From Anaeroglomus sp964630775 (GTDB taxonomy: Bacteria > Planctomycetota > Phycisphaerae > Sedimentisphaerales > Anaerohalosphaeraceae): DNA of 64,000 nucleotides. This document shows positions 36,464 through 45,647 of the stretch, piece after piece (the stretch's first letter is position 1; every line of letters starts with the position of its first letter). The stretch spans positions 1-64,000 of the forward strand of contig CAZVYY010000010.1 in NCBI GenBank assembly GCA_964630775.1, in the 5' to 3' direction. The notes beneath the pieces were generated by a model. The model had not been told where the DNA came from. It worked only from the letters and a program-made list of their open reading frames with translations, and ran no database searches. The position numbers were made by a program, and so were the translations under genes.

Positions 36464-37861
36464 ATGGAGGCAAAAATGAACCGGTGTTTCAAACCATCCG
36501 CAGGAGCAGGATTGCCTGTCTTGTCGGGATGTCTGTTTGCCTGCTGTGCCATCGTCTGGGCCGCGGCAGAAGCGGACAAAACCGACCCTGCCACAGGCTA
36601 TTGCACCCTCGAAACGCATATCATCGGCAAACAGCAATCCGCCGAACAATCCGCCAGTCAATATCTGGAATCGCTCGAAAACCCGCCGTCCGAAATCAAG
36701 GACCTGCCGATGGGGGCCGGCAAGGATATTCGGTATTTTTCCCTACGCATCGGCACCGAAGACCGGTTTATCATGGTGGATGCCCGAACCGACCTCAAAT
36801 CGCCGTATGTTCTGTTTGCCGACACCAACGGCGACCTGCGTTTTTCGGATGAAAAAGCCCATCTTGCCAAATCCATTCCGGAAGGCTGGTTCGGCACAGA
36901 CCGCTTCCGCTTTGGCCCGGTCACGCTCACCCGTCAGGAAGGCAGCCGGAAAATCGACGTTTCCTTTCATGTCTCCACCACCGAAGGCGACAATCTCTCG
37001 ATTTATCCCTTTCAATACCTGCGGGGAGAATTATTGCTTGCGGGAGCCACGTATGCGGTTTCGGTCATCGACGGCAATCTCGACGGCCGATACGACATCA
37101 GCCCCTTTACCAGCCAGTTGCGTCCGGCGGGGCTGGATTCCATCAGTTTTGTCTGCAAGGACGGATCTCCGGACACCCAGCGGTACTCAGGTCTGCTGCC
37201 CCTGACCAAAACCGTCCGACTGGGCGACAATTATTTTGATATCCAACTCGACTCGGCCGGCAAAGACATCAGGCTGACCCCGGCAAAAATGGATTATGGA
37301 ACTCTTGCTGTCAACGGAACCGATGTTCGCCTGCGGCTGTGGTCCAATATCGCGGGTCAGACACTGTTTGGAAGCGAATCCTGGAAACTGCCGGCCGGGC
37401 AATACCGCATCCTGTCGCTGGAAACATTTCAGCGGGACAGCAAAGGCATCTGGAATCTGACGGCATCCGGGTACCCTTCATCCATGAGCAGTTTTACGAT
37501 ACGGCCCGATAAAACGACAACGCTCCAGGTGGGCGGGGCTATCCGCATTCGAACTTCGGCAACACGCTCTAAAACCAGCGGAGATTATCTGATCAGCTAT
37601 CAATATGTCGGTCAGGGCGGTGAACTTTACGGCCCGTCCCTGTATCGTAATGGCCAGCGTCAGCCCGCCCCAGGCATTCGGATTCTGGACGAAAAAGGCA
37701 AGGTATTAGCCACCGACCGGCTGAAGTATGGGTGAGGCGGTACATGCCGGTACTCGTGGCGAGTACCCAACGGATTCAGCGGAAAATTCCGCGTGGAGAT
37801 TCTGGCGCCCGCATCACCGTTTACGTTTAAACAGGATACCAATTGGCACGAAATACGATAG
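36464..37861 (+). CDS. Secreted selenoprotein candidate, copy 1 (UGA at 37733-37735 read as Sec)
   Basis: Conventional reading gives 423 residues ending LKYG at TGA 37733. Reading that UGA as Sec424 gives 465 residues ending at TAG 37861; the extension begins G-G-T-C-R-Y-S-W-R-V-P. A basic, hydrophobic N-terminus (NRCFKPSAGAGLPVLSG, then a Cys- and Ala-rich helix) is an export signal. An EF-hand-like loop DTNGDLRFSDEK and a second, DGNLDGRYDIS, suggest Ca binding. The rest is beta-rich with Tyr/Gly repeats, ending YVGQGGELYG. Three paralogs in the window share this order and the UGA motif. A SECIS-like hairpin lies 13 nt after the UGA. I do not recognise the family. Refusal to read UGA would give a normal 423-residue protein. 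Confidence 0.75.
37749..37767 (+). promoter_or_regulatory. SECIS-like hairpin of copy 1
   Basis: GGTACTCG / CGAGTACC perfect 8-bp stem with loop TGG (37757-37759). The loop starts 22 nt after the UGA and has G in its second position, fitting known bacterial SECIS limits (apical loop 16-37 nt from the UGA). Confidence 0.75.
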
Positions 37862-37898
37862 AAAGAAGCATTGAAACCGATCATTAAGTCTTAGACCA

Positions 37899-39281
37899 AT
37901 GAAACGAAAAGCCGCTTACATTTTAGCAATACTCATAGTTGCCGCAGCGGGTGGAGCGATGTGGCATTGGTTTTCCATGCCGCGGCAGGAAGGGATTTGC
38001 CGCTTAAAACCTGTTTCCATTGGGATCGACAACAGCTTTTCTGTCCATTCTATTATCTTTTGCACCCCTGAACTCGCAAAACCGGAGCAAATTATTGACA
38101 TCTCCCCGACTATCGAAAGCTCTCAGGACAAGATTTTCTATTTTCTTATCCCGCTGGGCCAAAAAGAAATCGTTGGTGTGTGCCAATTCGTTCCATCGCA
38201 AAAAATGACCTTTTGGATGGATTTGAATCTCAATGGAAAACTGTCCGACGAAAAACCATTTAAGGGTACTCTAAAACGATGCGACTACCTCGACGAAGAT
38301 TTTTTTTACTTTAATACCGCATCTATTCAATCGCCTGATTTCCAATCCGCACCATTCCGTTTTATCTGTGACGAAGAAGGTGATTATTTGTATGTCTGGC
38401 CTGAAAAGGCATACGTCGGAAAAATTCGCATAAACGGAAAAGTTTACCGGGTCGGAATCACCGATGGCGATTACGATGGACATTTGAAAACACGGTTCTG
38501 GAGCCATAGCGATTTTTATTACTATAAATGTGATATTTTCTCAATCGACATAAACCAGGATATGTACTTTTCAAATTGGAATACCGACAATGTTGCTGAA
38601 CAATTTCCTTTAGGACGTTATATCAAAATCAGGGGGCATTTTTATGAGATTTCGACATCTGATGATTGCCGACAGCTGACGTTGTCTGCGGCTCAGTCGG
38701 AAATGGGAACCCTGAAGATACCTCCCAATATGGAGTTGTCCTGCCTGCTGTATTCGGATGCAGCAGCGGATATAATCCAGTTTTCCAATCAAATTTTACT
38801 TCCGGCAGGACGATACAAACCTTTGACGGCCAACCTGAAGATCATAGACCCCAACCAGAACGAATGGCAGTTTATTGCGGATTTTGACACATCAAACAGC
38901 CTGGCCAATTTTGAAATTCGCGCCAACGAAAGTCTTTCTGTAACATTTGGTCCGCCTTTCAGTATTCGTACGGATGTTACCCATCACGGACAAGACAGGG
39001 TTTATATCAACGCTTTTCTGGTTGGGCAGGACCGTGAAGAATACGGCCTTGCAATAAAACAAAATGGAATTCGTCAGGAAGAACCTCGAATTGTCATCTA
39101 TGATGAATCCGGTCAGATTTTACATTCCGGATCCCTGGAGTTTGGGTGAGGCGGCACATGCCGGTACTCGTGGCGAGTACCCAACGGATTCAGCGGAAAA
39201 TTCCGCGTGGAGATTCTGGTGCCCGCGTCGCCGTTTACGTTTAAACAGGATACCAATTGGCATGAAATAAAACAGAAATAA
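37899..39281 (+). CDS. Secreted selenoprotein candidate, copy 2 (UGA at 39147-39149 read as Sec)
   Basis: Conventional reading gives 416 residues ending LEFG; reading TGA 39147 as Sec417 extends it to 460 residues ending at TAA 39281. The N-terminus MKRKAAYILAILIVAAAGGAMWHWF is a signal anchor. An EF-hand-like loop DLNLNGKLSDEKPF and a second DGDYDGHLKT match the other copies. The C-terminal domain has FLVGQDREEYG, RIVIYDESGQIL and LEFG-U-GGTC. It starts 37 nt after the read-through stop of copy 1, so the two form one transcript. The last 40-odd residues are nearly identical to those of copy 1, while the upstream parts are only distantly similar. Confidence 0.75.
39163..39181 (+). promoter_or_regulatory. 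SECIS-like hairpin of copy 2
   Basis: Same stem as copy 1, GGTACTCG / CGAGTACC with loop TGG (39171-39173), the loop again 22 nt after the UGA. Confidence 0.75.
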
Positions 39282-39322
39282 TTTTTGAAACAAACCTGCG
39301 GTTGGCAGGTCTATAACAGTAT

Positions 39323-39505
39323 ATGACGATAATCAATCAACAAAACAGGCCTTATCGCCCTGCATTCACCATGGAATACGGGTGAGTGGAGGATTGCCGG
39401 TACTCGTGTCGAGCGCCAGAAATCTTCACAGGCAGCGGCCTGTCGTCTGTATATCATGTCAGGCTGCACAGCCTTTATCGGAGGAATTCGGCTCTCATCA
39501 GATAA
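39323..39505 (+). pseudogene. Remnant of a fifth selenoprotein-family gene
   Basis: A short frame ends M-E-Y-G-TGA (39383-39385) and continues V-E-D-C-R-Y-S-C-R-A-P to TAA at 39503-39505. The YG-UGA, Cys four residues later, and the YSxRxP block align with the tails of the other four copies. The hairpin GGTACTCG / CGAGCGCC (39399-39417, loop TGT) has one G-T pair and one mismatch, but the loop is again 22 nt from the UGA. The protein body upstream is missing and no ribosome-binding site is seen, so it is probably a decayed copy. Confidence 0.6.
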
Positions 39506-39540
39506 CATCAATCAATAAAATCTTCGATATCGAGATAACC

Positions 39541-39574
39541 GGCGGATTAAGATGGTCTTAATCCGCCTTTTTTT
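39541..39574 (+). terminator. Strong terminator ahead of the outer-membrane protein gene
   Basis: Perfect GGCGGATTAAGA / TCTTAATCCGCC 12-bp stem with loop TGG and a run of seven T residues. It ends 25 nt before the ATG at 39599, so it ends the selenoprotein transcript, or could attenuate the next operon. Confidence 0.9.
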
Positions 39575-39598
39575 ATTTCTACAAATCAGGGAGGTAAT

Positions 39599-40528
39599 AT
39601 GAGGTTTCTTATTGGAGTGGTAGTATTCAATCTGGTGACATTGAATGTATCCGGACAGGAGGCGGAAGCGGAAAAAACAACGCCTCCGCTGCCGACACAC
39701 TGTGTCCATGGCTACAGCGGTATTTTTACCACCCCCACAGCGTATCTGGCCAACCCGGCGGAAAAGGGGGAAATCTTTGGCAAACCCAGCGTTTCGATTT
39801 CGGGTGCTTATATGAAGCACAAGGATTACCAGTCCATCGCCGTGACCGAAAACCTGTTCGGCCCGATTGAACTGGGCTATGCCATGGAACGCATTGGCCT
39901 GGGTGACTGGCCCCACGATGTCAAAGAGGCGGGCCTGCCCGATATTGAAAAGAACGAGGTCTATGTCCACAATTTTAATCTGCGATACAATATCATCCCC
40001 GAAGGCGGACTGGATTCCGACTGGATGCCCGCAATTACACTGGGCAGCCATTTCAAATGGAATGACGGCCTGTCCACCATCAACCGCAATCTCAACGGGG
40101 CCTGTAACAACCTCGGCGCCGACCACACCTACGGCACGGAATTTACCGCCGTTGCATCCAAGACCATTCAGGGGGTTCTGCCTAATCCGTTTATCGTCTC
40201 GGCCGGCGTACGCAACAGTGATGCAATCCATACCGGCCTGCTGGGATTTGCCGGTGAACGCGCCACCACTTTTGAAGGCAATTTTGTCTATTTTCTGACT
40301 GACAAACTGCTGTTTGCCGTGGAATACCGACAGAAATCCGACTTGATAGACCAATGCCAAACCGGCGGCAAACACCTGATTAAAGCGGAAAATGACTGGA
40401 CAGACATCTGTCTGGCGTATATTGTCGACAGCCATCTGACCGTGGCCGGCGGGTGGGCAAATTTCGGCAATGTGCTCAATCACAGAGAAAGCAATGTGTG
40501 GGCCTTACAACTGAAATATGAATTCTAA
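39599..40528 (+). CDS. Outer-membrane beta-barrel protein
   Basis: 309 residues. Signal peptide residues 1-19 (MRFLIGVVVFNLVTLNVSG, then QEAEAE). The mature protein has alternating hydrophobic strands with Tyr, Phe and Trp, and ends LKYEF, the C-terminal aromatic typical of outer-membrane barrels. An early motif is HGYSGIFTTPTAYLANPAEKG. Families with a similar opening (YjbH-like or DUF3034) are outer-membrane proteins of unknown function; assignment is tentative. GGGAGGTAAT precedes the start. It is the first gene of a co-directional run ending at the polyferredoxin; 18 nt separate it from the methyltransferase. Confidence 0.6.
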   Translation: MRFLIGVVVFNLVTLNVSGQEAEAEKTTPPLPTHCVHGYSGIFTTPTAYLANPAEKGEIFGKPSVSISGAYMKHKDYQSIAVTENLFGPIELGYAMERIGLGDWPHDVKEAGLPDIEKNEVYVHNFNLRYNIIPEGGLDSDWMPAITLGSHFKWNDGLSTINRNLNGACNNLGADHTYGTEFTAVASKTIQGVLPNPFIVSAGVRNSDAIHTGLLGFAGERATTFEGNFVYFLTDKLLFAVEYRQKSDLIDQCQTGGKHLIKAENDWTDICLAYIVDSHLTVAGGWANFGNVLNHRESNVWALQLKYEF

Positions 40529-40546
40529 TCGAACAGGATATACACG

Positions 40547-41350
40547 ATGAAAACACTGGATAATATGGGATTACAGCAGGTTCAAACCGTCTATAGCGGC
40601 GCCGAGGGGCGTCTGTGGGAATTATTAATGGGCCAGCAGATTCACATCGGCGGTCTGACATCGTCGATGGACCTGGCACAAAAGGCCGGCATTAAGCCCG
40701 GGGCCAGCGGGGTGGATTTCTGCTGCTGCACGGGGGCGGGGATGCGGTTTCTGGTGCGGTTTTGCGGAGTCGGTTCAATGACCGGCGTCGATGCAACAGA
40801 GGCCATGGTCAAGCTCGGCAAACAGCGATGTATCGATGAGGGACTCGACGACAAAATCCGCTTTGTGCTGGCCGATGTATGCAATAGTGGCCTGCCGGCG
40901 GTATCCTTTGATTTTGTCTGGGGGGAAGATGCCTGGTGTTATGTGGAAAATAAACCCGCCATGATAGCCGAGGCCGCACGCATCATCAGGCCCGGCGGCA
41001 CGATTGCTTTCACCGACTGGGTCGAAGGGCCCACGCCAATGACCGATGCAGAGGCCAAACGCTTTCTGACCTTTATGAAGTTTCCGAATCTGGCCAATGT
41101 CGATGACTACAAAACCCTGTTAACCAAAAACAACTGCAAGGTTATGACCGCCGAAAATACGGGGCGGTATGCATCCTGTATCGAATTGTATATTCAGATG
41201 GTCAGCCAGCAGTTGACCTATGACGCCCTGAAAATCCTCAATTTCGACCAGGCAATTTTTGAAGGGCTGGCCGGTGAAATGATGTTTATCGGCGATCTGG
41301 CACGGCAGGATAAAATCATTCAGGGCCTGTTTGTCGCAAAGAAAGGATAA
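40547..41350 (+). CDS. SAM-dependent class I methyltransferase
   Basis: 267 residues, Rossmann fold. Motif I is VDFCCCTGAGMRFLVRF (Cys-rich variant of the E/DxGxGxG loop), motif II SMTGVDATEAM, then IRFVLADV, DFVWGEDAWCYVENKPAMIAEAARIIRPGGTIAFTDW. This resembles small-molecule methyltransferases of the sarcosine/phosphoethanolamine type. The cysteine-rich loop FCCC is unusual. The substrate is unknown. It lies 3 nt before the double-cubane protein gene and is likely cotranscribed, so its substrate probably feeds or comes from that reductase. Confidence 0.8.
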   Translation: MKTLDNMGLQQVQTVYSGAEGRLWELLMGQQIHIGGLTSSMDLAQKAGIKPGASGVDFCCCTGAGMRFLVRFCGVGSMTGVDATEAMVKLGKQRCIDEGLDDKIRFVLADVCNSGLPAVSFDFVWGEDAWCYVENKPAMIAEAARIIRPGGTIAFTDWVEGPTPMTDAEAKRFLTFMKFPNLANVDDYKTLLTKNNCKVMTAENTGRYASCIELYIQMVSQQLTYDALKILNFDQAIFEGLAGEMMFIGDLARQDKIIQGLFVAKKG

Positions 41351-41353
41351 GCC

Positions 41354-42520
41354 ATGGCACAGTGCAATGCGACAGAAAAAACCGGCGGTTCGGCCAGTCG
41401 GTTTGACACGATGATTGGCAACTGCTACGAGTACGCCACCGGGCAGCACAATAGCGGCGTACCGATTGTGGGCATAATGTGTGAATACACGCCGCGGGAA
41501 CTGATTCTGGCGGCAGGAGCGGTGCCGGTCTGCCTGTGCGGCGGGTCGGAGGAAAAAATCGCCGCCGCCGAACAGGATTTGCCCGCCGGACTGTGTCCGC
41601 TGATCAAATCCACCTACGGCTATCACCGGACGCAATCAAATCCGTTTCTGGCCATGGCCTCGGTCGTCATCGCCGAGACCACCTGCGACGGCAAGAAAAA
41701 AATGTATGAGCTGATGGCCCGAAACAAAACGATGCTGGTCCTGGAACTGCCGCAAAAGCCGGACGACCCGGATGCATTCGACCACTGGCTGCGGGAACTG
41801 GCCAAGTGCCGGGCGGCCCTGGAAGGGCAATTGAACAGGACCATCACCGACGATAAGCTGCGGCAGGCTATCGCCCTGATGAATCGTGAACGCCGCCTGC
41901 GACGTCAATTGGCCGAACAGATGAAGCGGCCCGCCCCGCCCTGGACAGGCCGGCAACTGCTGACCTTCAAGAGCATCATCTCCGGTATCGAAGCGGACCT
42001 GGCCGAGTATCAGCGATTGATTGGCCTTGCCGAATCCAACGGCGGCTGCTGTGCCAATCGAAACAAAGTCCGTGTTCTGCTGACCGGTGTTCCGACGGTT
42101 CACGGGGCCGAAAAAGTCGTCGATATCATCGAAACCGCCGGCGCCCTGATTGTCTGCATGGAAAACTGCACCGGCATCAAGCCCATCGATGAAGATGTGG
42201 ACGAAACCGCCGCCGATCCGCTGGAAGCGATTGCACGCAAGTATTTCCATCTGCCCTGCTCGGTGATGACACAAAATCACGGCCGTATGTCGCTGCTGGA
42301 ACGCCTGATTGCAGACTATCGGCCCGACTGCATCGTGGACCTGGTCTGGCAGGGCTGCCTGACCTACGATGTGGAATCCTATTTCGTGCGTCAGATTGCC
42401 GAGGCAAAATCATTGCCGTATCTGAAAATCGTGACCGATTATTCGCCCTCCGACGCGGCGCGAATCGCGGTGCGCGTAGAGGCGCTGCTGGAAACCGCAA
42501 AGGAAAGACGCCGCGGATGA
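41354..42520 (+). CDS. Double-cubane-cluster reductase (2-hydroxyacyl-CoA dehydratase family)
   Basis: 388 residues. The pattern CEYTPRELILAAGAVPVCLCG, LPAGLCPLIKS, ETTCDGKKKMYEL matches double-cubane-cluster proteins (E. coli YjiM type), where Cys bind two linked [4Fe-4S] clusters. Later Cys lie in VCMENCTGIKP, LPCSVMTQN and LVWQGCLTYDVES. Members take electrons at very low potential from an ATP-driven activase and reduce small molecules; the known substrate of one is acetylene. Cys43, 60, 62, 81 and about 112 are likely ligands. The next subunit overlaps by 4 nt (ATGA), so all four genes to the activase are coupled. The physiological substrate is unknown. Confidence 0.88.
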   Translation: MAQCNATEKTGGSASRFDTMIGNCYEYATGQHNSGVPIVGIMCEYTPRELILAAGAVPVCLCGGSEEKIAAAEQDLPAGLCPLIKSTYGYHRTQSNPFLAMASVVIAETTCDGKKKMYELMARNKTMLVLELPQKPDDPDAFDHWLRELAKCRAALEGQLNRTITDDKLRQAIALMNRERRLRRQLAEQMKRPAPPWTGRQLLTFKSIISGIEADLAEYQRLIGLAESNGGCCANRNKVRVLLTGVPTVHGAEKVVDIIETAGALIVCMENCTGIKPIDEDVDETAADPLEAIARKYFHLPCSVMTQNHGRMSLLERLIADYRPDCIVDLVWQGCLTYDVESYFVRQIAEAKSLPYLKIVTDYSPSDAARIAVRVEALLETAKERRRG

Positions 42521-43380
42521 TGCCGGTGTGGTACAACTGTCCTTTTGTGCCGGTGGAATTGATTACCGCCTGCGGTCTTCGCCCGCGCCGATTCGACGCG
42601 GAGGCAGCCGATTTCTGCGCCGCCCAAACCGAAGGCATTTGTTTTGCCGTCGAAACCTTTCTGACAGGATTAAAAAAACAAACGTCGCCGTATGCCGTGA
42701 TTTTCACCACCCTGTGCGACCAGATGCGGCGGGCGTATGATTTGTATCAGGCCAATGGCGGCAACAACGGCTTCCTCTTGAATGTCCCTGTGACCACCGG
42801 CCCCGATGCCGTTTCGCTGTTCGCCGAAGAACTGCGGCAGATGGAACAATTCCTCGGCCGTCTCTCCGGCCATGCCGCACAATTCGACAGGATAAAGACC
42901 GACACACCTTTTTCTAAATGTATTAAGTCACAGCAGCATGGTCGGGCAAAAATCGCTCTGATTGGCGGCCCGGTATCTGCATGCCAGCTTGCTGCATTAG
43001 AACAAAGCCTTGAAAATCGCGGTGTTATCGTCCTGAATGCTGCTGAAAATGCAGCCGGACGATTCCGCAGGCCGCTTGATCCGGAGGCCATGAAAATTGA
43101 TCCTTATGTTGAACTGGCCGCAGCTTACCTGCAAACGACACCATCGATTCGGACCCGGCCGGGTCATCTGTTTTATCAATGGCTGGAAACGCAATTGCAC
43201 ACCACCGCCGTCGATGGCATTCTCCTGCTTCGTCATCCCTTCTGTGACCACTGGCGCGGTGTCGAATACCAGCTCCGCCGGCGTCCCCTGCCGCCGGTAC
43301 TGGCCATCGAATGGAACGACAGCCCGCAGGCCACTGCGTCATCCCGACTGGAAGCCTTTTTGGAGATGCTGGGACGATGA
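42517..43380 (+). CDS. Divergent 2-hydroxyacyl-CoA dehydratase family subunit
   Basis: 287 residues, distantly similar to the HgdB-like fold. It keeps an N-terminal YNCPFVPVELITACGLRPRRF, matching the start of the C-terminal-type subunit (C in CPFVPVELI), and IFTTLCDQMRRAYD, which corresponds to the ETTCDGKKKMYEL segment. GGPVSACQLAALEQSLENRGV starts the second domain. It lacks the second Cys cluster (CPLIK) and is shorter than usual, so it may bind one cluster. Its overlaps with both neighbours (4 nt each) indicate a fixed subunit. It probably forms a heteromer with the flanking genes. Confidence 0.65.
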   Translation: MMPVWYNCPFVPVELITACGLRPRRFDAEAADFCAAQTEGICFAVETFLTGLKKQTSPYAVIFTTLCDQMRRAYDLYQANGGNNGFLLNVPVTTGPDAVSLFAEELRQMEQFLGRLSGHAAQFDRIKTDTPFSKCIKSQQHGRAKIALIGGPVSACQLAALEQSLENRGVIVLNAAENAAGRFRRPLDPEAMKIDPYVELAAAYLQTTPSIRTRPGHLFYQWLETQLHTTAVDGILLLRHPFCDHWRGVEYQLRRRPLPPVLAIEWNDSPQATASSRLEAFLEMLGR

Positions 43381-44759
43381 ACAGTAAGCCGGCACAACTG
43401 ACCCTGTCCCAATGGCAGGAACGCTACGCCCAACTGAAAGCAACGGGCCTTCAGGAGCCAGCCTACGGCGGCCCCCTCCTGCGTCACGCCGACCAGGGCG
43501 ACAAACGCCTCGGGTGTCTGAAATTCGACAACTCCCCGGCCGCCCTGCACCTGTGGAATTTCCTGCTGACCGAAGAAGATCGCCTGCGGCAGCATCGCAC
43601 CGACGGCAAACTTATCATCGGCACCATGAAAGACCTTGGCACTGTGCCCATTCTGGTCAATAGTTTCGATGACATGGTGGCGTTTTATCCCGATGGAGCA
43701 TGGTGGACACCCTGCCTCAAGCAGATGCACGAAGGGCTTTTCGAAATCGCCGCTCAGCAGGGCCTCGACGAATCCTTCTGCCCGGTGCGTGCAATGGTCG
43801 GGGCATTCGTCAACGGCAAGCATTTCCCGATTCCCGATGCACTGATTTGCAGCGTCGGGGCCACCTGCGACGATTTTTCCGTCGCCGCCCAGCGGATCGA
43901 AAGCCTTGGTCATTCCATCTTCTGGTGGGAAATGCCCCACCGTCGAACGTCTTCGACCACAGAATCATCCGTCGTCCTGCCCTGCGGCTTTACCACCCCG
44001 CAGTATCAGATTGACCACCTCCGCCGCCAGCTTCAGAAAATCCAGCAATTCCTTGAACACCAGGCAGGCCGAACTCTGCATCCGGACGACCTCCGCCGGA
44101 CTATCCGCAAAGTCAACCATATCCGCCGGATATTCCGCGACATCCAGCAGCTTTGCTTTACCACCACCATCGCCCCGATGGGTTCGCTGGAACTGCTGAT
44201 TGCCGAGATGCTGATGATCCATTTCTGCTCGGATATGGCCCAGACTGAATGGATACTCAACGTATTATTATCCGAAATCCGCACACGCATCGACAACACC
44301 GCAGGCATCCTCCCCGCCGATGCCGCACGCATCTTCTGGGTCAATCCCGTCGCCGATTTATACGCGATGAACCTGCTGGAAGAATGCGGCGGCAGACTCT
44401 GCGGCACCGAATTTCTGTTCGCTCATGCACTGGAACCAATTCCCGACCAGGATGACCCGCTGACGGCGCTGGCACAGATGGCGTTGTCCGACCCCATGGC
44501 CGGTTCGGCCTTTGACCGTGCCGAACTGATTGCCCGCAAGATTCGTCAATTCGGCTCCGAAGCCGTCGTCATCAGCCGCATCCCCGGGGCAAGCCATTGT
44601 GCCTCCGAGGGCAGAATCATCAGCCGATGGATTCAGGACCACCTCGGATTGCCGACCATCGAAATTGAAGTCCCGACCCTGAGCGATTCGTATCGCCCCT
44701 CGCTCCAGACCCGGCTGGAAGCATTGATTGAAACCGCCAAAACAAGGAGAAAATCGTGA
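43377..44759 (+). CDS. 2-hydroxyacyl-CoA dehydratase family subunit, large divergent form
   Basis: 460 residues. It aligns in outline with the alpha-type subunits of the benzoyl-CoA/2-hydroxyacyl-CoA dehydratase family: RLGCLKFDNSPAALHLWNFLLTEEDRLRQ near the start, DALICSVGATCDDFSVAAQRIESLGHSIFWWEMP, a middle helical region KIQQFLEHQ, and AELIARKIRQFGSEAVVISRIPGASHCASEGRIISRWIQDHLGLPTIEIEV with C-terminal Cys. The family motif ETPxD and its paired Cys are present in altered form. Overlap with flanking genes is 4 nt each. Function is inferred from family and context. Confidence 0.65.
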   Translation: MNSKPAQLTLSQWQERYAQLKATGLQEPAYGGPLLRHADQGDKRLGCLKFDNSPAALHLWNFLLTEEDRLRQHRTDGKLIIGTMKDLGTVPILVNSFDDMVAFYPDGAWWTPCLKQMHEGLFEIAAQQGLDESFCPVRAMVGAFVNGKHFPIPDALICSVGATCDDFSVAAQRIESLGHSIFWWEMPHRRTSSTTESSVVLPCGFTTPQYQIDHLRRQLQKIQQFLEHQAGRTLHPDDLRRTIRKVNHIRRIFRDIQQLCFTTTIAPMGSLELLIAEMLMIHFCSDMAQTEWILNVLLSEIRTRIDNTAGILPADAARIFWVNPVADLYAMNLLEECGGRLCGTEFLFAHALEPIPDQDDPLTALAQMALSDPMAGSAFDRAELIARKIRQFGSEAVVISRIPGASHCASEGRIISRWIQDHLGLPTIEIEVPTLSDSYRPSLQTRLEALIETAKTRRKS

Positions 44760-45529
44760 TTACCGCAGGCATAGACGCAGGCTCCCGCGCCATCAAGATG
44801 GTCCTGTTCGACACCGAACGACGAACCATCGTGGATCAGGCACTCTGCGACCAGGGCGTCCATCAGGAGCACAAAGCACAAGCCCTGTATGATACGCTGC
44901 TCGATAAAAACAAACTCAAACGCGCCGACATCACCGCCTCCGTCGCCACCGGCTACGGCCGGCACCTGCTGCGATTTTGTGATATGACTATCACCGAAAT
45001 CACCTGCCATGCCGCCGGCGTCGCCCACTGGCACCGCGCCGCCCAATCCATCATCGATATCGGCGGACAGGACAGCAAACTCATCCGTCTGGACGGCCGC
45101 AGCAAGGTCCGCGATTTTGTGATGAACGACCGCTGCGCCGCCGGAACGGGACGATTCCTCGAAATCGTCTCCCAGCGGCTGGATATCCCGCTGGACCAGC
45201 TCGGCGAAGTCGCTCGCCAGAGCACCAAACCCGCCCAGATCAGCAGCATCTGTGTCGTCTTTGCCGAGACGGAAATCGTCGGCCTGCTGGCCGCGGGCGA
45301 AACCCGTGAAAATATCGTCGCAGGCGTTCAGGCCTCCATCGTCCGCCGACTGACGGCCATGGCCGCAGGCGACATCGTCGCGCCGATTGTCTTTACCGGC
45401 GGCGTCGCCCTGATACCCGGAATGAAAGAAGCGTTCGAATCGGTACTTTGCCGGCCGGTCGAAATCAGCACCCACCCCCAGTTCACCGGGGCATTGGGCG
45501 CCGCGTTATTGGCAGGTTCATCGAAATAA
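44756..45529 (+). CDS. Acyl-CoA dehydratase activase (ASKHA ATPase)
   Basis: 257 residues of the HgdC/YjiL family. This dimeric [4Fe-4S] protein uses ATP to push electrons to its partner dehydratase or double-cubane reductase. Motifs: ITAGIDAGSRAIKMVLFD phosphate loop, DIGGQDSKLIRL, DRCAAGTGRFLE with the first cluster Cys, and SSICVVFAETEIVGLLA with the second Cys, then FTGGVALIPGM. It starts with GTG overlapping the previous gene by 4 nt. It is the last gene of the four coupled reductase genes. Confidence 0.93.
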   Translation: MITAGIDAGSRAIKMVLFDTERRTIVDQALCDQGVHQEHKAQALYDTLLDKNKLKRADITASVATGYGRHLLRFCDMTITEITCHAAGVAHWHRAAQSIIDIGGQDSKLIRLDGRSKVRDFVMNDRCAAGTGRFLEIVSQRLDIPLDQLGEVARQSTKPAQISSICVVFAETEIVGLLAAGETRENIVAGVQASIVRRLTAMAAGDIVAPIVFTGGVALIPGMKEAFESVLCRPVEISTHPQFTGALGAALLAGSSK

Positions 45530-45647
45530 CATAACGAGGCAACTATGATCGAGAATCAGTAATAGATTTTATTTTCTTTTGTAAGACAATCGACAGAATA
45601 AGACGTTCTTGCTCTGTTTATTTTATTTAAACAAGGAGAGATCAAAC

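Noticed and set aside
36464..37861. Dockerin assignment for the EF-hand-like loops of the selenoprotein family
   Set aside because: The loops resemble single Ca-binding motifs, but the paired 22-residue dockerin repeat is not there, unlike in the GLUG protein at 21461.
37733..39181. The TGA-hairpin repeats as REP-like elements or terminators inserted at gene ends
   Set aside because: There is no T-run, the UGA-to-loop spacing is fixed at 22 nt, differences are mostly synonymous in the read-through frame, and long ORFs continue in frame in two copies. An unrelated CxxU gene has the same geometry.
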